Shown here: positions 15,494 through 21,910 of the stretch, piece after piece | How the letters are laid out: every line of letters starts with the position of its first letter | Position numbering within the stretch: position 1 is the first letter of the stretch | From: an uncultured Eubacteriales bacterium | GTDB taxonomy: Bacteria; Bacillota; Clostridia; Oscillospirales; CAG-272 | Direction of reading: 5' to 3' | NCBI GenBank assembly: GCA_900546315.1 | Contig: URCP01000031.1 | Span: 1-27,574, forward strand | DNA length: 27,574 nucleotides | Translations under genes and position numbers: made by a program | Notes under the pieces: model-generated | Databases searched by the model: none | Seen by the model: the letters and a program-made list of their open reading frames with translations, nothing else | Told to the model about the DNA's origin: nothing

Positions 15494-15603
15494 TGCCGAT
15501 CCGAAAATATGCAAATAAAATAACATAAGCGACAATATCTCACTGTATATTCCGCGCCGTCAACACTCCGCGCGAAAATTTACCGCCGGTCAACAATTAA
15601 ATA

Positions 15604-15632
15604 TGGATAAACTCCCCACGATGTGGTAAAAT
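15604..15632 (+). promoter_or_regulatory. Candidate promoter for the bile-salt-hydrolase-family gene
   Basis: A TGG-extended -10 TAAAAT (15627-15632) lies 17 bases after TGGATA (15604-15609). GGAGG (15649-15653) then precedes the ATG at 15661. The -35 is only a 4-of-6 match. The rest of the 420-base divergent region between 15241 and 15660 holds the opposing promoter and leader. Confidence 0.5.
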
Positions 15633-15660
15633 AAAAGAAAAACAACCTGGAGGCATCATT

Positions 15661-16629
15661 ATGTGCACGGCGGCGACCTACAAAACGACCGACTTCTATT
15701 TCGGCAGAAACCTCGATTTCGAGCGCTCATGGGGCGAGAGCGTCACAATCACCCCGAGAAAATATCAGATAGCCCTGCGCTCCGGCGAGGTGATACGCGA
15801 CCACTTCGCCATGATCGGCATGGCGCACGTCAGAAACGGCTATCCGCTCTACTATGACGCCGTGAACGAGAAGGGGCTCTGTATCGCCGGGCTGAATTTC
15901 GTGTCGAGCACCGTTTACGGCGAGCGTACAGACGGCAAAGAGTGCGTGGCTCAGTTCGAGTTCATACCTTGGCTGCTCTCGAAATGCGCTGACGTCGGCG
16001 AGGCGAGGGCGCTCATATCGCGCGTCGTCCTGACCGGCGAGCGCTTCGAGCCCGAGCTTCCGTCGGCGAAGCTTCACTGGCTCATCGCGGACAGGAACGA
16101 CTGCATCGTTGTCGAGTCGACGAAAGACGGGCTCCACATTTATGACAATCAGTTCGGCGTGCTGACGAACGAGCCGGAATTTCCGGTGCAGGCGGCAATG
16201 ATGAACAGTTACGCGAATCTGACGCCGAAGCCCGCCGTGAACCGCTCCGGTATGCCGCTGACGCTGAACAGCCGAGGAATGGGCGGAATCGGTCTTCCGG
16301 GCGACCTCACGTCGATGTCGAGGTTCGCGCGCGCCGCCTTCGTCCGGGCAAACTCGAAGAGCGCGTACACCGAGGAGGCGGGCGTCAGCCAGTTCTTCCA
16401 CATCCTCGGCTCGGTCGAACAGCAGAAAGGTCTCTGTGAGCTCGACGGCGGCGAGTGCGAATACACGATCTACACGAGCTGCGTCAACGCGGACAAGGGG
16501 ATTTACTATTACCGCACATACGACGGGCTCTGCACCTACGCCGTGGATATGCGTCGCGAAAAGCTCGACGGCACCGGTCTTGTCACTTTTCCGATTGAGA
16601 GCGACTCGAGAGTCGAGAGACTGAATTGA
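15661..16629 (+). CDS. Choloylglycine hydrolase-family protein, probable bile salt hydrolase
   Basis: The family hydrolyses the amide bond of glycine- or taurine-conjugated bile acids, or of penicillin V. The protein is 322 residues, the usual size. After Met removal, Cys2 is the N-terminal nucleophile. Other expected residues are visible: R16 and D19 in FGRNLDFE, N79 in GLCIAGLNF, N170 in GVLTNEPEF, and arginines 221 and 224 in GLPGDLTSMSRFAR. The C-terminal segments FHILGSVEQQKG and YTSCVNADKGIYYYRTYD closely resemble Clostridium perfringens bile salt hydrolase as I recall it, favouring bile acids over penicillin V. Residues 204-206 are SRG, at the substrate loop discussed for conjugate preference. 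No signal peptide, so it is cytoplasmic. GGAGG fixes the start. Confidence 0.85.
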   Translation: MCTAATYKTTDFYFGRNLDFERSWGESVTITPRKYQIALRSGEVIRDHFAMIGMAHVRNGYPLYYDAVNEKGLCIAGLNFVSSTVYGERTDGKECVAQFEFIPWLLSKCADVGEARALISRVVLTGERFEPELPSAKLHWLIADRNDCIVVESTKDGLHIYDNQFGVLTNEPEFPVQAAMMNSYANLTPKPAVNRSGMPLTLNSRGMGGIGLPGDLTSMSRFARAAFVRANSKSAYTEEAGVSQFFHILGSVEQQKGLCELDGGECEYTIYTSCVNADKGIYYYRTYDGLCTYAVDMRREKLDGTGLVTFPIESDSRVERLN

Positions 16630-16643
16630 ATATCAAACAATAC

Positions 16644-16673
16644 AAGGGTACGGATGGTTCCGTGCCCTTTTTT
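16644..16673 (+). terminator. Rho-independent terminator after the bile-salt-hydrolase-family gene
   Basis: AAGGGTACGGA (16644-16654) pairs with TCCGTGCCCTT (16659-16669) through eleven base pairs with one G-U and the loop TGGT. The T-run extends to 16673. Confidence 0.9.
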
Positions 16674-16715
16674 CTGCAATGTCATTCTGATATGGATGGG
16701 ATATAAAATAAGGAT

Positions 16716-16744
16716 TTTACATATGACGGCGGATGTGTTATAAT
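16716..16744 (+). promoter_or_regulatory. Promoter for the small membrane protein and YoaK-family genes
   Basis: TTTACA (16716-16721) is 17 bases before TATAAT (16739-16744). The -10 also has an upstream TGT extension. Initiation near 16751 leaves a leader of about 46 nt. Confidence 0.75.
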
Positions 16745-16797
16745 ATTAACGCAGTCAGGAAACAATACTTAATGATCATACGATTGGAGTAGATATT

Positions 16798-17073
16798 ATG
16801 AAAAGCACACTTGAAATACTTATGACGATTATGTTCGACGCCGGGGTCTTTGCCCTTCTGCTCGGGTTTGTCAGCGGAAAGCTCACCGACAGGAAGACGC
16901 TCCGGGTCATTTCCGCCGCTATGGGCGTCGGGTTCGTCTTCGCCGAGGCGGGAAAGATTGCCGCCGGTGGAAACACAGCGGTATTCATTCTCTGTGCGCT
17001 CGGTTTTATGCTGTCATACGCGCTCTTCGTGTTCAGCATTCCGTCCGGTAAAAAGAAGGACGACAGGAACTGA
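16798..17073 (+). CDS. Small membrane protein of unknown function
   Basis: A 91-residue protein with three probable membrane helices, near 8-25 (LMTIMFDAGVFALLLGFV), 36-54 and 60-80 (AVFILCALGFMLSYALFVFS). A short charged tail ends KKKDDRN. No family is recognised. TTGGAG (16784-16789) lies eight bases before the ATG. It is transcribed from its own good promoter and sits 11 bases ahead of the YoaK-family gene, so the two are probably co-expressed and may act together in the membrane. Conserved charged residues within the helices are few (D14, E50, K53). Function cannot be inferred beyond membrane location. Confidence 0.8.
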   Translation: MKSTLEILMTIMFDAGVFALLLGFVSGKLTDRKTLRVISAAMGVGFVFAEAGKIAAGGNTAVFILCALGFMLSYALFVFSIPSGKKKDDRN

Positions 17074-17084
17074 GGTGAGCTCGG

Positions 17085-17798
17085 ATGGACAAGCCTCTCA
17101 GCGTTTTCCCGAAAGGAGCCGGCAGCATGACGGCAGAAAAAACCTCCGGACGGCAGATGTCCGACACCTTCCGCACCGCGGCGTTCATAATTCTCTCCGG
17201 CGGATTCCAGGACGCGTACACATACTTCTGCCGCGGAGAGGTCTTCGCGAACGCCCAGACCGGTAACATCGTCCTGATGAGCACCGCGTTCTTCAGAAGC
17301 GAATGGGGAACCGTCCTGAAATATCTCATCCCGGTCTGCTCGTTCCTCATCGGAACGGCGGTCGCGGAGCTTATACACGTGAGACTCAGGAAATGCGAGA
17401 AGATACACTGGAGACAGATAATCCTCGCCGTAGAGATCGTGATACTTTTCGCGGTCGGGTTCCTTCCGCACAGCGTCGACCCGCTCGCGAACGCGCTCGT
17501 CTCGTTCGTCTGCGCGATGCAGGTGCAGACCTTCCACAAGGTCCGCGGGCACGCTTACGCCAGCACGATGTGCATAGGCAATATGCGCTCCGGAACCGAG
17601 TCCTTCTGCGAGTTCGCCAGAACCGGGAACAAGGCGGCGCTCCACAAGGCGGCGACATATTTCTCGGTGATACTGGTCTTCGCGATCGGCGCGGGGATAG
17701 GCAGCGCGGCTGTCGCGACGCTCGGGGACAGATCGATTCTCATCTGCTGCGCGTCGCTCGCGGTCAGCTTCTTTATGATGTTCCGTGAGAAGGTATAA
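17085..17798 (+). CDS. YoaK family (DUF1275) membrane protein
   Basis: DUF1275 proteins are six-helix membrane proteins of unknown biochemical role. This one is 237 residues. The family signature appears at the N-terminus as ILSGGFQDAYTYFCRGEVFANAQTGNIVLM, a run of small residues with conserved Asp and the NxQTGN motif. Later helices include PVCSFLIGTAVAELI, IILAVEIVILFAVGF and ILVFAIGAGIGSAAVATLG. The segment ASTMCIGNMRSGTESF is the second conserved repeat, typical of the family. Two starts are credible: ATG 17085 with GAGGTGA upstream, and ATG 17127 with the stronger AAAGGAG at eight bases. The shorter form would lose 14 residues outside the domain. It is followed by a terminator. Confidence 0.85.
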   Translation: MDKPLSVFPKGAGSMTAEKTSGRQMSDTFRTAAFIILSGGFQDAYTYFCRGEVFANAQTGNIVLMSTAFFRSEWGTVLKYLIPVCSFLIGTAVAELIHVRLRKCEKIHWRQIILAVEIVILFAVGFLPHSVDPLANALVSFVCAMQVQTFHKVRGHAYASTMCIGNMRSGTESFCEFARTGNKAALHKAATYFSVILVFAIGAGIGSAAVATLGDRSILICCASLAVSFFMMFREKV

Positions 17799-17808
17799 AA
17801 ACAACGTT

Positions 17809-17843
17809 CCGTCGTCGGATTATCTCCGGCGGCGGGCTTTTTT
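17809..17843 (+). terminator. Rho-independent terminator after the YoaK-family gene
   Basis: CCGTCGTCGGA (17809-17819) pairs with TCCGGCGGCGG (17825-17835) through eleven pairs, two of them G-U, with a five-base loop. A run of six T ends at 17843. Confidence 0.85.
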
Positions 17844-17903
17844 GTGATTTTCGGCGGAAAATGAGAATTTACATTATGAACATATAAAAATTCATGTTTT
17901 CAC

Positions 17904-17932
17904 TTGAAAAAATTCCGGATATGTGCTATTAT
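17904..17932 (+). promoter_or_regulatory. Promoter for the SPFH gene
   Basis: TTGAAA (17904-17909) and TATTAT (17927-17932) are 17 bases apart, with an upstream TGC extension of the -10. Initiation would be near 17939, giving a leader of about 90 nt. Confidence 0.7.
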
Positions 17933-17983
17933 TGGACATAAGGGACGCGGTACTATCTCCGGCGTCCGGTCGATATCATTTAT

Positions 17984-18007
17984 TATATTGTGATTTATAT
18001 TGTGATT
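17984..18007 (+). repeat. 12-bp tandem duplication in the SPFH-gene leader
   Basis: TATATTGTGATT occurs twice in direct succession (17984-17995 and 17996-18007), just before AAAGGAG (18012-18018). It may be a slippage duplication or a regulator site. Confidence 0.7.
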
Positions 18008-18027
18008 TCTGAAAGGAGTCAGGAAAA

Positions 18028-19353
18028 ATGGGACTTATCAGGGCAGGACTCGGCGCCGTCGGCGGAACGCTCGCCGATCAGTGGAAGGAATTTTTCTACT
18101 GCGACGCAATGGACAAGGAGATTCTTGTCGTCAAGGGACAGAAGAGGACGGGCGGACGCTCATCCAACACGCGCGGTGAGGACAACATAATATCGAACGG
18201 TTCCGGCATCGCCGTCGCCGACGGTCAGTGCATGATCATCGTCGAGCAGGGAAAGGTCGTCGAGGCGTGCTCCGAGCCGGGCGAGTTCACGTGGGACAGC
18301 TCGACCGAGCCGTCGATCTTCGCGGGGAACCTTGGGGAGTCGATAATCAATACCTTCAAGACGATCGGCAAGCGCTTTACTTACGGCGGCGATACGGGGA
18401 AGGATCAGAGGATCTATTATTTCAACACTAAGGAGCTGCTCGACAATAAGTTCGGCACGCCGAATCCGGTGCCGTTCAGGGTCGTTGACTCGAGAATCGG
18501 GATGGATATCGACGTTTCGATACGCTGCTCGGGTGTTTATTCGTATAAGATTGTGGACCCGATACTGTTCTATACGAACGTGTGCGGGAACGTGAAGAGT
18601 GAGTATGACAGATCGGAGCTTGACTCGACTCTTAAGAGCGAGTTCATTTCGGCGCTTCAGCCGGCGCTCGGGAAGCTTTCCGCGATGGAGATGAGGCCGA
18701 ATCAGATCGTTACGCATACGACTGAGCTTGAGAGCGCTATGAATGAGACGTTGTCCGAGAAGTGGGGGAAGCTCCGCGGACTTCGTGTTGTCAGTATCGC
18801 GCTCGGGTCGGTTACTCTTCCGGAGGAGGATCAGGAGCTGATCAAGACGGCGCAGAAGAACGCTATGTTTCGCGATCCTACTATGGCGGCGGCGACTCTG
18901 GTCGGCAGTCAGGCGGACGCTATGAAGGCGGCGGCTTCTAACAGCGCGGGGGCTATGACCGGGTTCATGGGCATGGGTATGGCTCAGGGCGCGGGCGGAG
19001 TGAATGCGCAGGATCTGTTCGCTATGGGGCAGAAGCAGCAGGCTCAGCAGAATACGCAGCAGGCACAAGCCGCGAAAGTTCCGGCTGGCTCTTGGAAGTG
19101 TTCGTGCGGCACGGTGGCTACCGGGAAGTTCTGCCCTGAGTGTGGGGCGCCGAGACCGGTTGATGATACGTGGACTTGTTCGTGCGGCGCGGTGAATAAG
19201 GGTAAGTTCTGTTCTGAGTGCGGAGCGAAGCGTCCGGAGGCGAAGAGGGTTTATAAGTGCGATAAGTGCGGCTGGACGCCGGAGGACCCGACGAACCCGC
19301 CGAAGTTCTGCCCTGAGTGCGGCGACCGTTTCGATTCGAACGACGCTCAGTAA
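18028..19353 (+). CDS. SPFH/Band-7-type protein with C-terminal zinc ribbons (YdjI-like)
   Basis: A 441-residue cytoplasmic or membrane-associated protein of the 'virion core protein' SPFH group that includes B. subtilis YdjI. Residues 1 to about 285 form the SPFH-like domain (EFFYCDAMDKEILVVKG, SNGSGIAVADGQCMIIVEQG, RLGMDIDV-like segment VDSRIGMDIDVSIRCSGVYS, then helices to LPEEDQELIKTAQKNAM). A Met/Gln/Ala-rich linker follows (about 290-352). Three zinc ribbons with CxC or CxxC pairs lie near 357-376 (SCGTVATGKFCPECG), 382-402 and 409-435. AAAGGAG fixes the start. The next two genes match the partners YdjG and YdjH. Such proteins are linked to PspA-type membrane stress responses. Codon choice drifts to T- and G-ending codons after about 18,400. 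Confidence 0.85.
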   Translation: MGLIRAGLGAVGGTLADQWKEFFYCDAMDKEILVVKGQKRTGGRSSNTRGEDNIISNGSGIAVADGQCMIIVEQGKVVEACSEPGEFTWDSSTEPSIFAGNLGESIINTFKTIGKRFTYGGDTGKDQRIYYFNTKELLDNKFGTPNPVPFRVVDSRIGMDIDVSIRCSGVYSYKIVDPILFYTNVCGNVKSEYDRSELDSTLKSEFISALQPALGKLSAMEMRPNQIVTHTTELESAMNETLSEKWGKLRGLRVVSIALGSVTLPEEDQELIKTAQKNAMFRDPTMAAATLVGSQADAMKAAASNSAGAMTGFMGMGMAQGAGGVNAQDLFAMGQKQQAQQNTQQAQAAKVPAGSWKCSCGTVATGKFCPECGAPRPVDDTWTCSCGAVNKGKFCSECGAKRPEAKRVYKCDKCGWTPEDPTNPPKFCPECGDRFDSNDAQ

Positions 19354-19434
19354 GCTTTGACATGGTGGTTGCATAGGTTTATCGTAGAGCCGTGCAATAT
19401 AATTTGTATGAAAGTTTAGGGATGGATGGGGGGC

Positions 19435-19480
19435 GCGGGGGGAAGGAAGGACCTTTTCAAAGGTCCTTTCTTCCCCCCGC
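19435..19480. repeat. 22-bp near-perfect inverted repeat between the SPFH and zinc-ribbon genes
   Basis: Arms 19435-19456 and 19459-19480 pair at all 22 positions as RNA, with one G-U, around a two-base centre. The arms are strongly purine on one side and pyrimidine on the other. No T-run follows on either strand. It could be a transcript-processing or stability element, an attenuator lacking a canonical tail, or a copy of a dispersed intergenic palindrome. Confidence 0.75.
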
Positions 19481-19503
19481 ATAACTAAGGCATAGGAGGA
19501 AAT

Positions 19504-20598
19504 ATGGCGGCGTTACAGGAGTATAAGTGTCCTTGCTGCGGCGGGGCTATTGAGTTTGACAGTGGGACGCAGAAGATGAAGTGTCCTTATTGCGATACGG
19601 AGTTTGATGTTGAGACGCTTGTCGGGTATGACGAGGAGCTGAAGTGTCAGGTTCCGGATGAGATGGAGTGGAAGACTGACGGGGGACGGGAGTTTGATTC
19701 CACGGAGGCTTCGGGGCTTCGGAGTTATGTTTGTAAGTCTTGCGGCGGGGAGATTATCGGGGATGAGAATACCGGCGCTACTTCTTGTCCGTTCTGTGGG
19801 AATCCGGTGGTTGTCATGGATACGTTTGCGGGGACGCTGAGACCGGATTATGTGATTCCGTTCAAGCTTGATAAGAAGGCGGCTAAGGCGGGGCTTGAGA
19901 GGCATATTTCGGGTAAAACGCTGCTGCCTAAGGTGTTCAGGGATCAGAATCATATTGATGAGATAAAGGGTGTTTATGTACCGTTCTGGCTGTTTGATTC
20001 GGACGCGGACGCGAGTATACGGTATCGCGGGACGCGGACTCGTGCCTGGAGCGACAGCAGGTATGATTATGTCGAAACGAGTTATTTTTCGGTGTTCAGG
20101 TCGGGGACTATAGGGTTCGATCATGTGCCGGTGGATGGGTCGACTAAGATGCCGGATGAGCTTATGGAGTCGATTGAGCCTTATGATTTTTCTGAGGCGG
20201 TGGATTTTCAGACGGCTTATCTTGCGGGGTATCTGGCGGATAAGTATGACGTTTCGGCAGAGGACAGCGTGGAGAGGGCTAATGAGCGCGTGAAGAATTC
20301 TACGGCGGAGGCGTTCAGGGATACCTGCGAGGGGTATTCTACGCTTACTCCGGAGAGCAGTTCTATCCGGCTGAAAAACGGCGTGGTGAAGTACGCGCTT
20401 TATCCGGTTTGGTTACTTAACACTACTTGGAACGGGCAGAAGTATACGTTCGCCATGAACGGGCAGACCGGAAAGTTCGTCGGCGACCTGCCGGTGGATA
20501 AGGGCGCCGCGAGACGGTGGTTCTGGGGGCTGACGGCGATACTTGGCGGTATCGGGAGTCTGCTTCTGCTGATTCTCCGCGCTGTCGGGCTTATATGA
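19504..20598 (+). CDS. Zinc-ribbon protein with C-terminal membrane helix (YdjG-like)
   Basis: A 364-residue protein beginning with two zinc-ribbon modules: YKCPCCGG/MKCPYCDTEF at 8-34 and YVCKSCGGEI/TSCPFCGNPV at 75-100. A mixed alpha/beta body follows, with KGVYVPFWLFDSDADAS near 158 and VVKYALYPVWLLNTTWNG near 298. A single hydrophobic helix is near 340-360 (FWGLTAILGGIGSLLLLILR). This fits the TFIIB-type zinc-ribbon proteins such as B. subtilis YdjG, which resemble the PriA zinc module but lack helicase motifs. AGGAGG sits four bases before the ATG. It lies 150 bases after the SPFH gene and 12 bases before the TPM gene. Codon use is unusual for the window, with many GGG, GAT and TAT codons. 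Confidence 0.8.
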   Translation: MAALQEYKCPCCGGAIEFDSGTQKMKCPYCDTEFDVETLVGYDEELKCQVPDEMEWKTDGGREFDSTEASGLRSYVCKSCGGEIIGDENTGATSCPFCGNPVVVMDTFAGTLRPDYVIPFKLDKKAAKAGLERHISGKTLLPKVFRDQNHIDEIKGVYVPFWLFDSDADASIRYRGTRTRAWSDSRYDYVETSYFSVFRSGTIGFDHVPVDGSTKMPDELMESIEPYDFSEAVDFQTAYLAGYLADKYDVSAEDSVERANERVKNSTAEAFRDTCEGYSTLTPESSSIRLKNGVVKYALYPVWLLNTTWNGQKYTFAMNGQTGKFVGDLPVDKGAARRWFWGLTAILGGIGSLLLLILRAVGLI

Positions 20599-20610
20599 GG
20601 GGGTGACGTT

Positions 20611-21420
20611 GTGAAGAGATTTTTATCGTTTGCGGCGATGCTTTTCGTTCTGGCGTCGCTTGTTATCATCCCGGTCATGGCTGAGGACGGGTTTCAGAGT
20701 GAGTATTCGAGACTGTCGGATTCGGCGGGGCTTCTTGACGACGGGCAGCGTGAGAATATCCTATCCGCGCTCGACGAGATCAGCGTCAGGCAGAAGTTCG
20801 ACGTCGTCATCGTTACGCTTGAGAGCCTCGGGGATTATGACTCGGCTATGGAGTGCGCGGACGACTATTACGATTACGGCGGATTCGGGTATGGCGCGGA
20901 TCATGACGGCGTTCTCCTGCTCATCAGCATGGAGGAGAGGGATTACTGGATTTCCACCTGCGGATACGGCATAAAGGCGTTCACCGACCGGAATATTGAC
21001 TATCTGAAGGAGCAGATACAGCCGTATCTGTCCTCGGGCGACTATTACGAGGCGTTCAACGAGTTCATTTCGTGGACGGACATATACGTCGACGACGCGC
21101 GGAACGGGACGTCGTCCTATGACGATTCGGATATTCCTCTGTCTCCGCTGTGGTTTGTCATCGCGTTCATTGTCGGTATGATCATTTCGGGAATCACGGT
21201 CGCCGGGATGAAGGGGCGGCTCAGGAGCGTGCGCCCGAAGTTCAGGGCGGACAGCTACGTGCGCGACGGAAGCCTGAGGGTCGCGTCGAGCAGGGATATG
21301 TTCCTGTATTCCTCGGTTTCGAGAACCGCGAAGCCGGAGCCCGAGAGCAGCTCGGGCGGAAGCAGCACGCATACCTCGTCGTCGGGCACGACCCACGGCG
21401 GCGGAGGCGGAAAGTTCTGA
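20611..21420 (+). CDS. TPM-domain protein, secreted and membrane-anchored (YdjH-like)
   Basis: A 269-residue protein starting at GTG 20611, preceded by GGGGGTGA. Residues 1-25 form a signal peptide (KRFLSFAAMLFVLASLVIIPVMA). A TPM domain follows at about 30-155: YSRLSDSAGLLDDGQRENILSALDEI, then KFDVVIVTLESLG, and DHDGVLLLISMEERDYWISTCGYG, which is the family core. A membrane helix near 178-199 (PLWFVIAFIVGMIISGITVAGM) precedes a basic stretch and a Ser/Gly/His-rich end GTTHGGGGGKF, common in this group. TPM domains are found in photosystem repair and membrane-stress contexts; their activity is debated. Spacing of 12 bases from the zinc-ribbon gene indicates one operon. A strong terminator follows. 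Confidence 0.85.
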   Translation: MKRFLSFAAMLFVLASLVIIPVMAEDGFQSEYSRLSDSAGLLDDGQRENILSALDEISVRQKFDVVIVTLESLGDYDSAMECADDYYDYGGFGYGADHDGVLLLISMEERDYWISTCGYGIKAFTDRNIDYLKEQIQPYLSSGDYYEAFNEFISWTDIYVDDARNGTSSYDDSDIPLSPLWFVIAFIVGMIISGITVAGMKGRLRSVRPKFRADSYVRDGSLRVASSRDMFLYSSVSRTAKPEPESSSGGSSTHTSSSGTTHGGGGGKF

Positions 21421-21437
21421 CGCTGAAATAAATACGG

Positions 21438-21482
21438 CGGCGTCCCGGGCGGAGGTTATTCCGCCCGGGACGCCGTTATTTT
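21438..21482 (+). terminator. Strong terminator after the TPM gene
   Basis: A perfect 16-bp stem (21438-21453 with 21460-21475) encloses the loop GGTTAT. The T-rich run TTATTTT follows. Confidence 0.9.
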
Positions 21483-21554
21483 GTGATATGCCTGTCAACT
21501 ACAGGTTGAAATGTGCAATGCGACGGCATAATATCGGGATGTGATTCATAATTT

Positions 21555-21716
21555 TTACATATCGACGTAATCAATGTCATCTCCTGCAAGTTCTTCAACG
21601 GATAAAAGCGCAAACGGAGTAAAGCGATACCTGCAAAAGCGCCTTTCTGCGGAGTTTTTACGGTTGTAACTGAAATATTGATGACGGATTCCGGAACGCG
21701 AAATGCAAGTTTGCAA
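21555..21716 (-). pseudogene. Possible remnant or small ORF (up to 53 residues) in the gap before livK
   Basis: In the 428-base gap between 21483 and 21910, the - strand has an open frame ending at TAA (21555-21557). Its C-terminal part reads FTPFALLSVEELAGDDIDYVDM, with an amino-acid balance like real protein. The only start in frame is a TTG at 21716 without a ribosome site, so it looks like the tail of a lost gene. A second overlapping - strand frame runs further (21476-21754). Neither is recognised. The stretch is more AT-rich than its surroundings. Confidence 0.2.
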
Positions 21717-21747
21717 AAGAAAAAATGTAAATTATGCGATTTGCCTA

Positions 21748-21775
21748 TTGACAAACGCGAAAAAAGGTGTATAAT
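21748..21775 (+). promoter_or_regulatory. Consensus sigma-A promoter for the liv operon
   Basis: TTGACA (21748-21753) and TATAAT (21770-21775) both match consensus fully, with a 16-base spacer. Initiation near 21782 gives a leader of about 128 nt before livK. Confidence 0.85.
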
Positions 21776-21810
21776 AGTATGTAAGAAAACGGGAAGGGTG
21801 AGCGGTTCCG

Positions 21811-21909
21811 ATGGCGGACGTTCACAATCGCGGCGGAAAAGTCAACCGCGCGTTCATAATGCGTCCCGGATTCCGTACATTAACATCCATTTCAATTGGA
21901 GGTCATTAG
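21811..21909 (+). CDS. Candidate leader peptide ORF (32 residues) upstream of livK
   Basis: ATG 21811 follows AAGGGTGAG (21794-21802) at eight bases. The frame ends at TAG 21907-21909, one base before the livK ATG. The peptide reads MADVHNRGGKVNRAFIMRPG and ends SISIGGH. The livK ribosome site GGAGGT (21898-21903) lies inside this ORF, so its translation would directly affect livK initiation. Six of 32 residues are Val, Ile or Leu, which is not a strong attenuator run. It may be a coupling ORF or chance. Confidence 0.4.
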   Translation: MADVHNRGGKVNRAFIMRPGFRTLTSISIGGH

Positions 21910-21910
21910 C

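Noticed and set aside
15318..15518. A 66-codon + strand open frame in the divergent region
   Set aside because: No ribosome site. It runs against a perfect - strand promoter and leader and has no recognisable features.
15241..15660. Searched for a riboswitch or tRNA in the longest divergent gap
   Set aside because: No cloverleaf, T-box or known riboswitch core could be recognised by eye; only promoters, leader and a possible small ORF are supported.
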